Positions 1 to 7,005 of a stretch of 8,982 nucleotides of DNA are shown here, one piece after another. Position numbers and translations under genes: made by a program. The stretch covers positions 1-8,982 of the forward strand of contig CAYYNQ010000039.1 in the NCBI GenBank assembly GCA_964473105.1, read 5' to 3'. Position 1 is the first letter of the stretch. Every line of letters begins with the position of its first letter. The notes below the pieces were generated by a model that was not told where the DNA came from, did not search any database, and was given only the letters and a program-made list of their open reading frames with translations. Origin of the DNA: CAYYNQ01 sp964473105 (GTDB lineage: Bacteria > Sumerlaeota > Sumerlaeia > MVZB01).

Positions 1-162
1 ATCGATCCATACGATCGCCAGTCGATCCTTGAGCAGGACGACCCCATCAGGAGGTTGAACCTGATCCTGATTCAGCTGCGAAACATGGAATACCAGCTCA
101 ATTCCAACAAGGCCATGGGAAGCGCAGAGAGCATCGTCGAGGAAGACGAACTGCCCGGCTGA
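1..162 (+). CDS. C-terminal fragment of probable LON substrate-binding domain protein (5' end outside window)
   Basis: An open frame enters from the left edge and ends at TGA 160-162, giving 53 visible residues. The segment 'SILEQDDPIRRL' followed by a leucine-rich helix resembles the end of stand-alone LON N-terminal (substrate-binding) domain proteins, where a 'LLE-x-D-P-x-x-RL' stretch starts the last helices. The tail is acidic ('EEDEL') and carries no protease domain, so this is not a full Lon protease. The gap to the next gene is only 39 bases and shows no terminator, so it may be co-transcribed with the exporter. The family call rests on one short motif and is tentative; another helical protein cannot be excluded. 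Confidence 0.5.
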   Translation: MDPYDRQSILEQDDPIRRLNLILIQLRNMEYQLNSNKAMGSAESIVEEDELPG

Positions 163-201
163 AGATCGGGAACTGCAAAACAAGACCCACATGACCCGCT
201 C

Positions 202-939
202 ATGATCCAAATCGAGAACCTGACCAAGACATTCCGTCAACCACGCAAAATACCAATCGAGGCTGTGCGTTCAATCAGCCTGAAATGCCGGCCCGGAGAG
301 GTGTTTGGCCTGCTGGGACCCAATGGCGCCGGCAAGACGACGATTCTGCGGATGATATCCACCGCATTGAAACCAACCGCCGGCAGGATCCTGGTGACGA
401 ACAACGATGTTGTGCAACATCCGGACCGCGTGCGCAGACAGATCGGGTTTTTGTCGGCAACCACCGGACTCTATGGTCGACTGACACCCGCCGAAATCCT
501 CAGGTATTTTGGACGGCTCCACGGCATGCAGCGCCAGGTCCTAGAGAAACGACTTGAGACCCTGCATGAGCGTCTTAACCTGAAAAATATTCTTCACCAG
601 CCCTGCGACAAACTTTCAAGTGGCGTGAAACAACGGGTCGGGATCGCTCGAACCCTGGTTCACGATCCACCCGTCATCGTTTTCGACGAACCCACGGTCG
701 GGCTGGATGTCATCACCAGCCGGGACATCATTGGGTTCATCAAGGACTGCCGAAAGGAGGGGAAAACAGTTCTTTTCTCAACCCATATCATGGACGAGGT
801 CGCACGGTTGTGTGACCGGGTTGCCGTGATCCATGAGGGCGGGCTGGTTTTCAACGGGACTCTTGACGAGCTGAGGTCCATTCACGGAAAAAATCTCGGG
901 GACGCATTCATACGAATGGTGGGGATGTCGGGTTCATGA
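202..939 (+). CDS. ABC transporter ATP-binding protein, NatA-like
   Basis: This 245-residue protein is the cytoplasmic ATPase of an ABC-2 type exporter. Visible motifs are Walker A GPNGAGKT (39-46), the signature LSSGVKQ (138-144), Walker B VIVFDE (158-163) with catalytic Glu163, the D-loop GLD (167-169) and the switch His195 in 'FSTHIMDE'. At the Q-loop the usual glutamine is missing: the segment is 'IGFLSATTGLYGRLT' (81-95), as in B. subtilis NatA and relatives, which supports the NatA subfamily over generic CcmA or drug exporters. The length is normal for the family. The ATG at 202 has no strong Shine-Dalgarno. The gene overlaps the permease gene by ATGA, so the two are translationally coupled partners. 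NatA homologues export Na+, but the substrate here cannot be read from sequence. Confidence 0.93.
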   Translation: MIQIENLTKTFRQPRKIPIEAVRSISLKCRPGEVFGLLGPNGAGKTTILRMISTALKPTAGRILVTNNDVVQHPDRVRRQIGFLSATTGLYGRLTPAEILRYFGRLHGMQRQVLEKRLETLHERLNLKNILHQPCDKLSSGVKQRVGIARTLVHDPPVIVFDEPTVGLDVITSRDIIGFIKDCRKEGKTVLFSTHIMDEVARLCDRVAVIHEGGLVFNGTLDELRSIHGKNLGDAFIRMVGMSGS

Positions 940-2507
940 CACACGAATCTCTGATCGTCTGCAGAAAGGAACTGCTGGAAATCTTCCGGGACCGCCGAAC
1001 GCTGTTTTTCATTTTGATGCTGCCGATGGCGGTGATCCCCCTGATGACGGGCGGAACCGTGAAATACACGGAAAAGATGGTAAAAATACGTGCTGTTCGT
1101 ACCGTAAGCATCGCGGCTTCACCCGTGTCCCAAGATGTATACAAGAACATGATCCACGACTGGTTCATCGAGTCGGATATCGGTAGTTCGCTCAGGAGAA
1201 TGAATTCCCCGATCTTCAAGGCAATTACCGGCCTCGGACTCCCCGGCGTAATGACACAGGCCGGCAGAATTCCCGAGAATGTCTTCAGGAACCCCGATGC
1301 ACTGCAAGAATGGGCCCATGACCTAGCGTTAAATTCGCAGGTCATCCTTGATAAAAAAATGAGGTCGTCTATAGATAAACTGAGTTCACCGATCCCGGCC
1401 ACATTTGAAGCCATCCCGCAGGAAGTGATCGATAAGGCACGCACATTTTACTACGTGGCCATCCAAGGGCTGGGGCTGGTGGAGTTCGTCGACCCCGAAA
1501 CCCTTGATGAGCCCCCTGCTGGTTTCCATCCAAAGAACCCCTCCGATTCACTGGCCGCCTATCCGGATATCCGCAAAATCACCTGGGCCATCCAGCAGCG
1601 GCGGATCCAGGGTTTCCTCGAGGCCCCCGATTTCCTGCGCGGACTGGAGAGTGATCCCCGAAAATCTGGGACGATCGCCTTGGTCCATGACTCCACGATT
1701 CCCCTTTCGTATGAGGCGAGGACAAGGGTAAACCATGCCGTCAATGCCTACCGTGATCTGATTATCCGCAACCGCATCGGCCGCCTTGGACATGATTCAT
1801 CGATTTTGAAGCCATTGAGACTCAGGGAAAATATGAACCTTGCAACGGTGTCCGAGGAGGTTGTTGCCCAGATTGCCGGATTTCTACCCTACATGATCAT
1901 TATGTTTTCCTTCGTGGGTGGAATGTCACCAGCCATCGACATGGGTGCAGGCGAGAAGGAAAGGCAGACCCTGGAGACGCTTCTTCTGGCAGGCTGTTCA
2001 CGAACCAAGCTTGCGCTGGGAAAATTTCTCGCAATCTTCACGGCCAACCTGACCGCCGCACTGCTGAGCCTCATATCACTTGGGATCACATTGTTGACGA
2101 TGGTACCGGACAATATGAAGGAATACCTGCAGATCGAATTCAATCTGCTTCACCTCGGCATGATCGGCCTGCTGATGCTTCCGCTTGCAGCGTCATTTGC
2201 GGGAATCCTGCTTGCTCTTTCCATCTGCGCCCGGTCGGCAAAGGAAGCACAGAGCTACATCTCACCGATCACGATCCTGCTGATCCTGCCGGGGATTGCC
2301 ACTGTCTTACCAGACATCGAGGTCAGCAATACAACCGCAGCGATCCCCCTGTTCAACGTCAGCCTGCTCATGCGTGAGGCCCTGAAGAACGAGATTTATC
2401 CTGCCGCATACATCATTGCGATGCTGTCATCGGTCCTGTTTGCTGCTGCCTGCCTGTCATTTGCGGTCTGGCAATTCCGGCGTGAACAGGTCCTGTTTCG
2501 CTTCTGA
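936..2507 (+). CDS. ABC-2 type transporter permease, NatB-like, with large extracytoplasmic domain
   Basis: This 523-residue membrane partner starts inside the stop codon of the ATPase gene (ATGA at 936-939). One hydrophobic helix lies at about 22-40. A long hydrophilic stretch (about 45-305) follows, then about five membrane segments: roughly 312-332, 363-388, 405-430, 442-459 and 490-514. The cytoplasmic coupling motif 'GEKERQTLETLL' (339-350) after the second helix is typical of NatB and related ABC-2 permeases. TM1, a big outer domain and a C-terminal helix bundle are the expected NatB/ABC-2 layout, but the insert is long: B. subtilis NatB is clearly shorter, at under 400 residues. The protein probably sits in the inner membrane with the insert in the periplasm. 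The exported substrate is unknown (Na+, peptide or lipid are all possible). No CPBP protease domain is fused. Confidence 0.9.
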   Translation: MTHESLIVCRKELLEIFRDRRTLFFILMLPMAVIPLMTGGTVKYTEKMVKIRAVRTVSIAASPVSQDVYKNMIHDWFIESDIGSSLRRMNSPIFKAITGLGLPGVMTQAGRIPENVFRNPDALQEWAHDLALNSQVILDKKMRSSIDKLSSPIPATFEAIPQEVIDKARTFYYVAIQGLGLVEFVDPETLDEPPAGFHPKNPSDSLAAYPDIRKITWAIQQRRIQGFLEAPDFLRGLESDPRKSGTIALVHDSTIPLSYEARTRVNHAVNAYRDLIIRNRIGRLGHDSSILKPLRLRENMNLATVSEEVVAQIAGFLPYMIIMFSFVGGMSPAIDMGAGEKERQTLETLLLAGCSRTKLALGKFLAIFTANLTAALLSLISLGITLLTMVPDNMKEYLQIEFNLLHLGMIGLLMLPLAASFAGILLALSICARSAKEAQSYISPITILLILPGIATVLPDIEVSNTTAAIPLFNVSLLMREALKNEIYPAAYIIAMLSSVLFAAACLSFAVWQFRREQVLFRF

Positions 2508-2549
2508 CCCCCGTGTCCATATCCATAACAAGACCCGGAGACAGTTACA

Positions 2550-2578
2550 TCTTTTTGGGTTCGACCGGCCGGTATACT
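2550..2578 (+). promoter_or_regulatory. Possible promoter for clpS
   Basis: A TATACT hexamer (2573-2578) matches the sigma-70 -10 element at five of six positions and lies 17 bases before the clpS ATG. The -35 region is T-rich but poor (TTTTTG at 2552-2557, 15-base spacer). Start of transcription would fall near 2585, leaving a very short leader. The 88-base gap after the permease gene has no clear terminator, so read-through from the exporter is also possible. Confidence 0.28.
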
Positions 2579-2595
2579 TCCCGTATCGTGAAGAT

Positions 2596-2922
2596 ATGAT
2601 GGATCAGGATACGAGAACCTATACCCTCGCTGCACCCGCGAGCTGCACCCAGCATGAACCCATCTGGTACGTCGTGCTGTGGGATGACAACGAACACACC
2701 TACCTCTACGTGATCCGGATGCTGGTCAAGCTGTTCAGGATGTCCCCTGAAGTTGCGATGAAACATGCCTTTGAGGTTGACAGTGAGGGCGTCACGATCC
2801 TTGCACGGCTGCCCAGGGCCGAGGCGTCCGAGAAACGTAACCAAGTGCTTCGGTTCGGGGGGGATCCCCAGTTGAAAACCGTTCACTCGATGCGGGCCAC
2901 CATCGAGCCGGCCGATGATTGA
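2596..2922 (+). CDS. clpS: ATP-dependent Clp protease adaptor ClpS
   Basis: This 108-residue protein is an adaptor that binds N-degron substrates and the N-domain of ClpA, handing substrates to ClpAP. The frame stays open upstream, but homology begins only after the tandem ATG ATG (2596-2601). The first ATG is used here; the second would remove one residue. A flexible N-tail (about 1-22) leads into the core: 'WYVVLWDDNEHTY' (24-36), a helix 'YVIRMLVKLF' (38-47), 'AFEVDSEG' (58-65) and 'AEASEKRNQVLRFG' (75-88), ending 'MRATIEPA'. Aligned by eye with E. coli ClpS, pocket residues Asn34-Asp35-Asp36 become Asp30-Asp31-Asn32, and His66 becomes Asp62. I recall a similar pattern in planctomycete ClpS proteins. 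No clpA lies in the window. Confidence 0.88.
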   Translation: MMDQDTRTYTLAAPASCTQHEPIWYVVLWDDNEHTYLYVIRMLVKLFRMSPEVAMKHAFEVDSEGVTILARLPRAEASEKRNQVLRFGGDPQLKTVHSMRATIEPADD

Positions 2923-2943
2923 TGTACCCGCCGATTCAGCCCC

Positions 2944-2963
2944 CCCGGGTGCCGACACGCGGG
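2944..2963. terminator. Hairpin between convergent genes, possible bidirectional terminator
   Basis: In the 78-base gap between the clpS stop and the antiporter stop, CCCG-G-GTG (2944-2951) pairs with CAC-G-CGGG (2956-2963) around a CCGA loop. This gives seven pairs with one G:G mismatch. Position between converging genes fits a terminator, but no T-run follows on either strand, so it is weak as an intrinsic terminator. Confidence 0.3.
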
Positions 2964-3000
2964 ATAACAGGAACACGCATGGGTCCAGCCTGGAGCAAAT

Positions 3001-4824
3001 TCAACACCGGGCATCGCCATACGCCTCGGGCAGGACCAAGCTAATCACCGTGTCGCCCGGCCCAGGTTCGACCGGTTTCCCGGGTACGTTCAGCACCAGA
3101 TGCCTGCCGTTCCTGACCAGGCACAACACAAGCGCCCGGTTGCCATACTGTTCCAGATAATCCTGGTAACCGAACTCCTCGGTCAATGAAGTACTCGACA
3201 CCTTGCCATTCTCGCTGATCCGCCTCTGCAGCTCACCGAAATGTGCCTCGCTGCCGAACAGAAGCCGTCCGCGCAGGTGTGGGGACATGGATGTTTTGTC
3301 GTCCTGATAAACATCGGAACAAAGCTGGTATACGGAGTTACGTCCGAACAATTCCGCATAACGCAGGGCAGCCAGCGAATTGATCTCGTGATTTGGGGTC
3401 AGCGCCAGCATCCGACCGATCCCGATGAGCTGGAACTCGTTGATTGCATCCTTCGACAACAGATCGGCACACTCGGCCGACAAGTTCATCATGCGTGCAC
3501 GACGGATATTGATCCGGGTGCTGTCGATCAGCATGACAGCAAAACCCTCATCCTGAATTGCTTTTGCCAGTGCACGGGCAAAACGGTTTGCACCCCCCAG
3601 CAGGATGCCCTGCGGATCCGGCGTGGCCAGACCAAGGAACCGCGCCAGTGGGGCCACTGAAAGGCCATAGAAAATGACCGTGACAAAAATAACCAAAAAC
3701 GTCGTCGCAACCATCATCTCACCACCCTCTGCAAGGCGGAAACCAAAAACAGACGCAACCGCCGCGGCGACAACCCCGCGCGGTGCCAGCCATGAAAGCA
3801 GCAGCTTCTCACGCCAGTCGATGCTCGAACGAAGGGTCGACAGGAACACCGCAACCGGTCTGATCACCAAGATCAGGAGCGCAAGGAACAAGGCATGGTT
3901 CATATTGATCTGCCTCAGGTGATCAATTTTTAGGCATGTCACCAGCAGAATGAACAGGACCGAGATCAGGATCGTCCGCAGGTTTTCCTTGAATTCAATA
4001 ATGTGATGGATGGTCACCGACTTCTGGTTGCTGATCAGGATACCCATCAGCGTAACCGTGAAAAGCCCTGACTCGTGCTGCAACAGGTCCGAAATCGTAT
4101 AGGCTGCAATCACGGACATGACCAGACATGCATTTTCGAGAAAATCAGGAATCCAATGACGTTTCATCGCCGTGATCAGGGTCCAGGCAAAAAGGGAACC
4201 AACAACACCCCCGATCAGGACGGCGGATAGCATGCCCTTGAATGCAACCTGAACGATGCTCCCTGCGCCGGCATGGGTCACAGCCTCAAAAACCAACACG
4301 GCCAGCACGGCGCCGACAGGATCAATGACAATGCCCTCCCATTTCGCAATCGCGCCGACACGGGGTGAGGGCTGGATATGGCGCAGCATCGGACCGATCA
4401 CCGTCGGGCCGGTGACCACAAGAATTGAACCCAAAACCAACGCCGAGGGCATTGGGAGCCCCAGAACCTGACAGGCCGCCCAGGCCGTCAACAACCACGT
4501 CACGAGCGCACCCCACGTCACCATGTTGCGCACCGACTGACCGGCTTCCTTCAACTCCGACCATTTCAGAGTCAGTCCACCCTCGAACAGGATCAACCCA
4601 ACTGAGATCGACACGAGCGGAAACAGCAACTCGCCGAACATCTCCGCAGGGTTGACCAAGCCTGTCAGAGGGCCAGCAACCAACCCGCCGATGAGCAACA
4701 GCAGGATCGAGGGCAGCTTCAGTTTCCAAGCCAGCCACTGGGCGCCAATCCCGACCACGAAGACAACCGCAAGGCCGGTCAGGATATCCTCAGGAGTGAT
4801 CTTTTCGGCAATGTTGGGACCCAT
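3001..4824 (-). CDS. Cation:proton antiporter (CPA family) with C-terminal Rossmann/TrkA-like domain
   Basis: This inner-membrane transporter probably exchanges Na+ or K+ for protons. The frame opens at TTG 4848 (615 residues). I prefer ATG 4824 (607 residues), because a plausible -10 element sits just six bases before the TTG and would leave almost no leader. Numbering from the TTG, about twelve hydrophobic segments span 21-405. Key motifs are 'SVGLILFEGGL' (82-92), 'VTGPTVIGPML' (145-155), 'EGIVIDPVGAVLAV' (171-184) with the likely ion-binding Asp176, and 'SWLAPRGVVAAAV' (352-364) with Arg357. These resemble the NhaP-like branch that has 'TGPTVIGP' and 'EGIVIDP' instead of 'TDPVA' and 'ESLLND'. 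The tail holds a degenerate nucleotide-binding fold (414-510; 'ILLGGANRFARAL') and a TrkA-C-like end (570-605; 'PGPGDTVISL'). Substrate ion is not determinable from sequence. Confidence 0.9.
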   Translation of the reverse strand: MGPNIAEKITPEDILTGLAVVFVVGIGAQWLAWKLKLPSILLLLIGGLVAGPLTGLVNPAEMFGELLFPLVSISVGLILFEGGLTLKWSELKEAGQSVRNMVTWGALVTWLLTAWAACQVLGLPMPSALVLGSILVVTGPTVIGPMLRHIQPSPRVGAIAKWEGIVIDPVGAVLAVLVFEAVTHAGAGSIVQVAFKGMLSAVLIGGVVGSLFAWTLITAMKRHWIPDFLENACLVMSVIAAYTISDLLQHESGLFTVTLMGILISNQKSVTIHHIIEFKENLRTILISVLFILLVTCLKIDHLRQINMNHALFLALLILVIRPVAVFLSTLRSSIDWREKLLLSWLAPRGVVAAAVASVFGFRLAEGGEMMVATTFLVIFVTVIFYGLSVAPLARFLGLATPDPQGILLGGANRFARALAKAIQDEGFAVMLIDSTRINIRRARMMNLSAECADLLSKDAINEFQLIGIGRMLALTPNHEINSLAALRYAELFGRNSVYQLCSDVYQDDKTSMSPHLRGRLLFGSEAHFGELQRRISENGKVSSTSLTEEFGYQDYLEQYGNRALVLCLVRNGRHLVLNVPGKPVEPGPGDTVISLVLPEAYGDARC

Positions 4825-4853
4825 GGATAGAACAGATTCCCTGACCAATTGAA

Positions 4854-4881
4854 TTTCTACCGGTTAACATTGGGTGTTCAA
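4854..4881 (-). promoter_or_regulatory. Possible promoter for the antiporter gene
   Basis: On the minus strand TTGAAC (4876-4881) and TAGAAA (4854-4859) are separated by 16 bases, each matching four of six consensus positions. The SGNH gene upstream ends in a good terminator, so the antiporter gene needs its own promoter, and this is the best candidate in the gap. Transcription would start near 4847, which argues for the ATG at 4824 over the TTG at 4848. Confidence 0.33.
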
Positions 4882-4913
4882 AAATCGCGGGCCACCGGAA
4901 AATCCGGCGGGCC
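4880..4913 (-). terminator. Intrinsic terminator downstream of the SGNH hydrolase gene
   Basis: On the minus strand, GGCC-(CG)-CCGGA (4913-4903) pairs with TCCGG-(T)-GGCC (4899-4890) around a TTT loop. A CGCGA spacer and a run of five T (4884-4880) follow. The hairpin begins 13 bases after the stop codon of the SGNH gene, the normal place for a Rho-independent terminator. Confidence 0.6.
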
Positions 4914-4926
4914 GTATCTCGATTCT

Positions 4927-6150
4927 TCAATCCGGGCCCACCTGATGATCCGGGTCAGAACCGGTCAGCCAGCCCTGACCCGTGATCTCGCGATAGACCC
5001 GGTTGGCCATCAGGAAATGTCCCCGCTCATTCGGATGGATAACCTCACCAAACAGCTCCTGATTTGTATCACCCGATTCCTCAGTCAACTCCGGAATCAC
5101 TAGGCAAGGGATGGACGCATCACGTGTCTTTTCAACCAGATCCCTGCGGCAATCCCCGATCCGGCTGGCATGCCCGGGATCTTTTACCCTGTCACGGTAA
5201 ACCGGAGCGATGACAAGCGGCTTCGCGCCAAGTTCACGAATTTCCACCGCCATATCAAGAATATTCTCAACGTATTCATCCCTGGATACCCGGGGCACCC
5301 ACTCTGTCGGAATGGCGACGGGTTCATTCCCGGCATCAGGGTCATCCATCATCCATCGATGTGTGAGATTCCTAAAGGCATGGCTTTTCTGCTTGAGTTG
5401 TCTATGAAACCGCGCACCGAAATTCATGGGCAGGGTGGAATGATCAGGCTTTTCACGAAGGTCCGTGTCATTCCAACCGAAACAGATGCAGACAATATCC
5501 GGCCGGTAACTGTCAAGATCCCGCCGTATCCAGGCCAGACCCTGGTGCGTACTGTAGCCGGGCACAGCCATGGGAATCACCCTGACGTCACGGTCCGGTA
5601 GTTCATCCCGCAGCATCTCCTCAAGCCGCTGGGGAAAGGGCTTGGAATCGAGGTTAAAATCATTCGGGTCTTTGGGAAACGCCACAGGCACGCGGTAACC
5701 GAACGTCACCGAGTCACCCACGCAGACAATATTCAAGGGCAGCCGGTCCCGCCTTTCCGGAAAGGATCCGCCCCAGGTCCTCAATCCATCGGGCCCAGTT
5801 GAGAAATTCGTGTAATCCCAGTAGACGTGATCCAGCGATGGCTTGAATCGCCATGCCAACAAGGGGTCGGCCTCAAAAACCTGTTCCCCCTCGATCCCGT
5901 TGAACATGGACTGATGATGATCCCGAACCATCACATCGAGCAGGCCTACGGGTTCAGTGAACATCCTGAACCCAATCTCCACAAAAAAAATCCCCAGAAT
6001 GAATACGGCCCATACGCCCAGCAGGTATGCGAACCTGCGAGACAGGGATATTTTTTCCATATTTGGAGTTCCCGTCATCCCGCCGGAAGGGAGATCTGTG
6101 ATTTCAGCATATTCCGGCGGTGGATCTGGGCCTTGTGTGCTGGAATCCAT
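4927..6150 (-). CDS. Membrane-anchored SGNH/GDSL-type hydrolase
   Basis: This is a probable esterase or acyl-ester hydrolase. The frame opens at TTG 6189 (420 residues), but ATG 6150 (407 residues) has a Shine-Dalgarno AGGA (6161-6158) at seven bases and is chosen. Numbering from the TTG, a Pro-rich cytoplasmic N-tail precedes one membrane helix (53-72), then an outer domain. Block I is 'VCVGDSVTFGY' (155-165) with nucleophile Ser160. Block II is 'VPGYST' with Gly211. Block III is 'FGWND' with Asn240. Block V is 'EVIHPNERGH' (382-391) with catalytic His385. The acid three residues before the His is Glu382 instead of the usual Asp. No signal-peptidase site is obvious, so the protein likely stays anchored and acts in the periplasm. 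Substrate is unknown; related enzymes deacetylate polysaccharides or cleave lipids. It has its own promoter and terminator, so it is probably monocistronic. Confidence 0.87.
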   Translation of the reverse strand: MDSSTQGPDPPPEYAEITDLPSGGMTGTPNMEKISLSRRFAYLLGVWAVFILGIFFVEIGFRMFTEPVGLLDVMVRDHHQSMFNGIEGEQVFEADPLLAWRFKPSLDHVYWDYTNFSTGPDGLRTWGGSFPERRDRLPLNIVCVGDSVTFGYRVPVAFPKDPNDFNLDSKPFPQRLEEMLRDELPDRDVRVIPMAVPGYSTHQGLAWIRRDLDSYRPDIVCICFGWNDTDLREKPDHSTLPMNFGARFHRQLKQKSHAFRNLTHRWMMDDPDAGNEPVAIPTEWVPRVSRDEYVENILDMAVEIRELGAKPLVIAPVYRDRVKDPGHASRIGDCRRDLVEKTRDASIPCLVIPELTEESGDTNQELFGEVIHPNERGHFLMANRVYREITGQGWLTGSDPDHQVGPD

Positions 6151-6213
6151 GGGTTGTTCCTGCTTCCGGGATTCGGCCTGATCGTTCAACTTGCTCCCGC
6201 TATCACAATCGTT

Positions 6214-6241
6214 TTTGTAATCGAGAAAGTTTCCATGTCAA
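6214..6241 (-). promoter_or_regulatory. Promoter for the SGNH hydrolase gene
   Basis: On the minus strand a perfect -35 TTGACA (6241-6236) and a -10 TACAAA (6219-6214, four of six) are separated by 16 bases. Transcription would start near 6207, giving a leader of nearly 60 bases before ATG 6150. The rest of the gap between the SGNH gene and the next gene upstream (6242-6365) shows no gene. Confidence 0.5.
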
Positions 6242-6365
6242 GCACGGTCACAAAACGCGCCGAACCTCAAATCGTAAAAGGCACGAGGAAGAATAAGGGG
6301 GCAACAGCCTCCGCGATTCTGAACAGGGGGCACCCTCCACGTCCTCTTCGGGACTTGGCTGGTTG

Positions 6366-6393
6366 AAAATTCCAGTGGCAATAGCGATTGCCA
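6366..6393 (-). terminator. Hairpin terminator downstream of the small hypothetical gene
   Basis: TGGCAAT (6376-6382) and ATTGCCA (6387-6393) form a perfect seven-pair stem around a four-base loop, eight bases after the stop codon of the 6401-6724 gene. On the minus strand a TTTT run (6369-6366) follows six bases after the stem. The T-run is short and offset, so termination strength is uncertain. The near-palindrome could also be a protein-binding site. Confidence 0.42.
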
Positions 6394-6400
6394 TTGCAGG

Positions 6401-6724
6401 CTACAAAAGGTCGGCAGACCATGAGGCATAAACCCGGGTGCTGCTCGTGACCAGGCCATGGATCAGGCATTTTCCGTCCCTGGACAGCTCGCCTGCATAC
6501 TGAGCCACCGAGCCATTGGGATAATATACCGTTATCGCGACCGTCCGCTGGATGACCGTGCCGATGACCTTGCCATCAGCATGGTCCTGCCACTCGAGCC
6601 GACCCTCCAGCCTCGGGCCGGACTGCTCCATGATCAACATCCCACTCAGTTCATCCCCGTTGAACTGTTTCATCTTCCAACGTCCCGCAATTTCCGGCGG
6701 CGGGTCATGTTCCCCACAATGCAT
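6401..6724 (-). CDS. Small conserved-looking beta-rich protein of unknown function
   Basis: The frame opens at TTG 6757, but ATG 6724 has an AGGA about eight bases upstream and gives 107 residues. From that ATG, the protein reads as alternating beta strands with glycine turns: 'AGRWKMKQ' (13-20), 'GMLIMEQSGPRLEGRLEW' (28-45), 'GKVIGTVIQRTVAITVYY' (51-68), 'YAGELSRDGKCLIHGLV' (76-92), then 'SWSADLL'. This repeated 'GxW ... G-x-L ... dG ... GxV' spacing is what small lipocalin-like or beta-sandwich domains show. There is no signal peptide or membrane segment, so it is probably cytoplasmic. It lies about 100 bases downstream of tRNA-Leu on the same strand with no obvious terminator between, so it may be read from the tRNA promoter. 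I do not recognise a named family. Confidence 0.6.
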   Translation of the reverse strand: MHCGEHDPPPEIAGRWKMKQFNGDELSGMLIMEQSGPRLEGRLEWQDHADGKVIGTVIQRTVAITVYYPNGSVAQYAGELSRDGKCLIHGLVTSSTRVYASWSADLL

Positions 6725-6823
6725 GTTCCCGGTCCTCTTTCCTGAACGCCATGGCAATCGCCGGGATGACGAACCTGCTGTTCAATTCTTTTCAAATCAA
6801 ATGCTGGGTGGTGCAAAATACGG

Positions 6824-6908
<85 letters not shown>

Positions 6909-6925
6909 ACGCTTGCCTGGACCCG

Positions 6926-6953
6926 ATCATAGCGAAACCTCGTGGCGGGTCAA
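6926..6953 (-). promoter_or_regulatory. Promoter for tRNA-Leu
   Basis: On the minus strand TTGACC (6953-6948, five of six) and TATGAT (6931-6926, five of six) are separated by 16 bases. Transcription would start near 6919, about ten bases before the mature 5' end of tRNA-Leu, which is a typical stable-RNA promoter layout. Transcripts may continue into the small gene at 6401-6724. Confidence 0.7.
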
Positions 6954-7005
6954 AGGGAAAGCTTTCAAGGTCAGGTCAGGCCTGTTTCCGGGCGCGCAAG
7001 CATTC

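Noticed and set aside
202..939. Missing Q-loop glutamine as a sign of a dead ATPase
   Set aside because: The same 'LYGRLT' segment is normal for NatA-type ATPases and all other nucleotide-binding motifs are intact.
2416..2595. N-terminal extension of the clpS frame into the permease gene
   Set aside because: The 60 extra residues overlap the permease C-terminus, are Cys/Arg-rich and unlike ClpS; the tandem ATG at 2596 fits the family start.
3241..3660. 139-codon frame on the plus strand inside the antiporter gene
   Set aside because: It is a shadow frame antisense to a gene with clear motifs, and has no motif of its own.
5170..5601. 143-codon frame on the plus strand inside the SGNH gene
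   Set aside because: It is antisense to a gene with intact catalytic blocks, so it is a shadow.
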